This document shows, piece after piece, positions 5,825-7,339 of a DNA stretch of 7,339 bases. A program made the position numbers and the translations under genes. The stretch's first letter is position 1; each line of letters starts with the position of its first letter. Origin of the DNA: Acidobacteriaceae bacterium (lineage in GTDB: Bacteria > Acidobacteriota > Terriglobia > Terriglobales > SbA1); contig JAFAGX010000558.1 of NCBI GenBank assembly GCA_019237515.1, positions 1-7,339 of the forward strand. Reading direction: 5' to 3'. The notes below the pieces were generated by a model that saw nothing but the letters and a program-made list of their open reading frames with translations, did no database searches and was not told the origin of the DNA.

Positions 5825-7339
5825 TCAGTCTTGAGCGGATGATTGGTCAAAATTGATTTGCCACCACTGTGTGCAACGAGGTACGACTTCTCCGCGCTGA
5901 GTTCCTTGGGTTGGTCTTGATCGGTCCAAAGAAATACGTGCTTCTCACTATCCCATTGACTCCTGAAGGTGGATTCGTCTTCGAAAATTGGAGGCGCGTC
6001 GGGAAACTGCGAACCGAACCATAAATTTCCTGCGGGTTCGTGCAGGCTGCGCAGTGGGATTCCAGTATAGAAATTCAGAGTCGATGCGTTCTCATACAGC
6101 CCATCGACGACGACCAGATCTCCAGGGCGATAATGTTTGGCAAGTGCATCCGCGAGTCGCTTAGAAGAAAGAATGGGAGAAAACGTTATGAACGCAGTGT
6201 GAACACATCCCAGCACCACGATCATCATCGTTGCCAACACAAAGTTGCCGGAAGCGGGTTTATTGCGCTGGCGCAGTATCCAATTAAGTCCTGTGCCTAC
6301 TAGCAGGGCGAACGAAAATACCAGCAGCGGACCGTGGAAAGCGCCTATCGCCTGCGGCGTTAGATCGAAGAAGTGCCCGAAGGACAGCGCGTAGTCCTGC
6401 GGATTCTTCCGCAGCAGTTCTGCCAATTCAGTGCCGGGCGGCGGCACTTTGGAGAGAAACAAAAACACAACTCCAGCAATGAAAGCAAGAATGCCAACGA
6501 TAAACAGAATCAAGGACGAAGTTCGTCCCGAGCGCCGATCCGGCGCGATATCCCGCTCTTTTTGTAACCATCCTCCAATCAGAAGTGCCAAGCCCGGCAG
6601 GGCGGGGATGGTGTAGTACTCCTGTCTAGTGGAGAAACTGAAGAACACTAGGATGACTAACGCCCACAGCAGAAATAGCAAATTGGAGTTCGCGGGTTGC
6701 CGCTTCACCAACGCATCTTGTTGCCGATGCAGGGTGACCTTCTTTACAGCTTGCGGCAGAAAAACGAACCACGGAACCATCCAGACCAGCACCAAGACCC
6801 AATACACGACGAGGGGTACAGTATCGTAATCGCGAGGCACCCGCTTATTGAGGTATCGGAGAAAGTGTTCATTAACAAAATAGAACCATAGAAAACCACG
6901 TACGTGCCCCTGTGCAGGGTTGCGAATGGCCGCGAGGATATGCCAAGGCGAAGCAACGGCCAAAAACACACACGTACTTGAAAACAATCGCAGCCGCAAT
7001 AAGTGCCGAAGGTTTCGCGTGAGTAACAGGTAGAGAACGATAACGGCGACGGGGAAAACAAGGCCAATCAATCCCTTTGTGAGCACATTAAGGGCGCACA
7101 TTGCGGCTATTCCCCAGCACGTGAATCGCGAGGGGGTTTCTTCGCCGAGCGAGCGTAGAAAGAGCAGGAAAGTTAACCCAAGCCACAGTGCGACGAGCAC
7201 CTCTGGAATCAGGAATCGCGTAAACAGGTAGGGGCCAACCGACGTTCCCAAAACCAGTGCCGAATAAAATCCTTCGTGTTCTCCGAAAGATCGGCGCCCC
7301 AGAGAATAAGCGACGGCCAGCAGGAGCAAAAGGTCAATT
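5821..7339 (-). CDS. GT39 family membrane glycosyltransferase (ArnT/PMT-like), partial at N-terminus
   Basis: The frame is open to the right edge (ATT GAC CTT TTG at 7338-7327), so the TTG at 7329 is an internal Leu and the true start lies outside; 505 C-terminal residues are visible. Counted from the edge, there are many hydrophobic helices up to about residue 385, then a soluble C-terminal part of about 115 residues. Recognisable family stretches are AVAYSLGRRSFG at 8-19, LTKGLIGL at 86-93, GFLWFYFVNEHFLRYL at 148-163, then VPRDYDTVPL, VPWFVFLP, and FSFSTRQEYYTIPALP at 233-248. These match ArnT-like transferases, which move a sugar from a polyprenyl-phosphate carrier onto lipid A or another envelope acceptor on the periplasmic face. 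The N-terminal region that carries the catalytic acidic residue in ArnT is not in the window. Donor and acceptor cannot be read from sequence. The gene is convergent with the HpnI-like gene and overlaps it by 4 bases at the stop codons. Confidence 0.9.
   Translation of the reverse strand, partial: IDLLLLLAVAYSLGRRSFGEHEGFYSALVLGTSVGPYLFTRFLIPEVLVALWLGLTFLLFLRSLGEETPSRFTCWGIAAMCALNVLTKGLIGLVFPVAVIVLYLLLTRNLRHLLRLRLFSSTCVFLAVASPWHILAAIRNPAQGHVRGFLWFYFVNEHFLRYLNKRVPRDYDTVPLVVYWVLVLVWMVPWFVFLPQAVKKVTLHRQQDALVKRQPANSNLLFLLWALVILVFFSFSTRQEYYTIPALPGLALLIGGWLQKERDIAPDRRSGRTSSLILFIVGILAFIAGVVFLFLSKVPPPGTELAELLRKNPQDYALSFGHFFDLTPQAIGAFHGPLLVFSFALLVGTGLNWILRQRNKPASGNFVLATMMIVVLGCVHTAFITFSPILSSKRLADALAKHYRPGDLVVVDGLYENASTLNFYTGIPLRSLHEPAGNLWFGSQFPDAPPIFEDESTFRSQWDSEKHVFLWTDQDQPKELSAEKSYLVAHSGGKSILTNHPLKTD

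Overview
The window reads as a piece of a bacterial chromosome of moderately high GC content, most likely from an Acidobacteriota member. That assignment is an inference: it rests on the combination of a GAF-domain protein with a TonB-like architecture, stand-alone MacB/FtsX-type permeases, a hopanoid-type glycosyltransferase (HpnI-like) and an ArnT-like GT39 transferase, all envelope-related. No rRNA, tRNA, CRISPR array, transposase or phage gene was seen.

Layout. (1) Bases 1-1671, minus strand: one uninterrupted reading frame of 557 codons that runs off the left edge. It encodes a cytoplasmic GAF domain, one membrane segment, and a long Pro/Gly/Ala-rich periplasmic arm built from PPxPSV/PPxPAV repeats. 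(2) Bases 1672-2093: a 422-base divergent intergenic region with a perfect 9-bp dyad and no gene. (3) Bases 2094-4656, plus strand: two tandem paralogous permeases of the MacB/FtsX superfamily, without an ATPase domain. They are separated by 73 bases that contain a long AT-rich hairpin. (4) Bases 4667-5824, plus strand: an HpnI/ceramide-glucosyltransferase-like GT2 family protein, 10 bases after the second permease. (5) Bases 5821-7339, minus strand: the C-terminal 505 residues of a GT39 (ArnT/PMT-like) membrane glycosyltransferase whose start lies beyond the right edge. It converges on the HpnI-like gene, and the two stop codons share a TTAA.

The genes look like a cell-envelope neighbourhood. 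The two permeases and the HpnI-like enzyme are co-oriented and closely spaced, so they may be co-transcribed, although the hairpin between the permeases could uncouple the first one. The GT39 enzyme probably adds sugars to a lipid from a polyprenyl-phosphate donor on the periplasmic face, while the HpnI-like enzyme works on the cytoplasmic face. The divergent GAF/TonB-like protein could couple cytoplasmic sensing to the periplasm or outer membrane. The functional links between these genes are inference. The least ordinary elements are the GAF-TM-repeat protein, its alternating two-type repeat, and the AT-rich hairpin between the permease genes.
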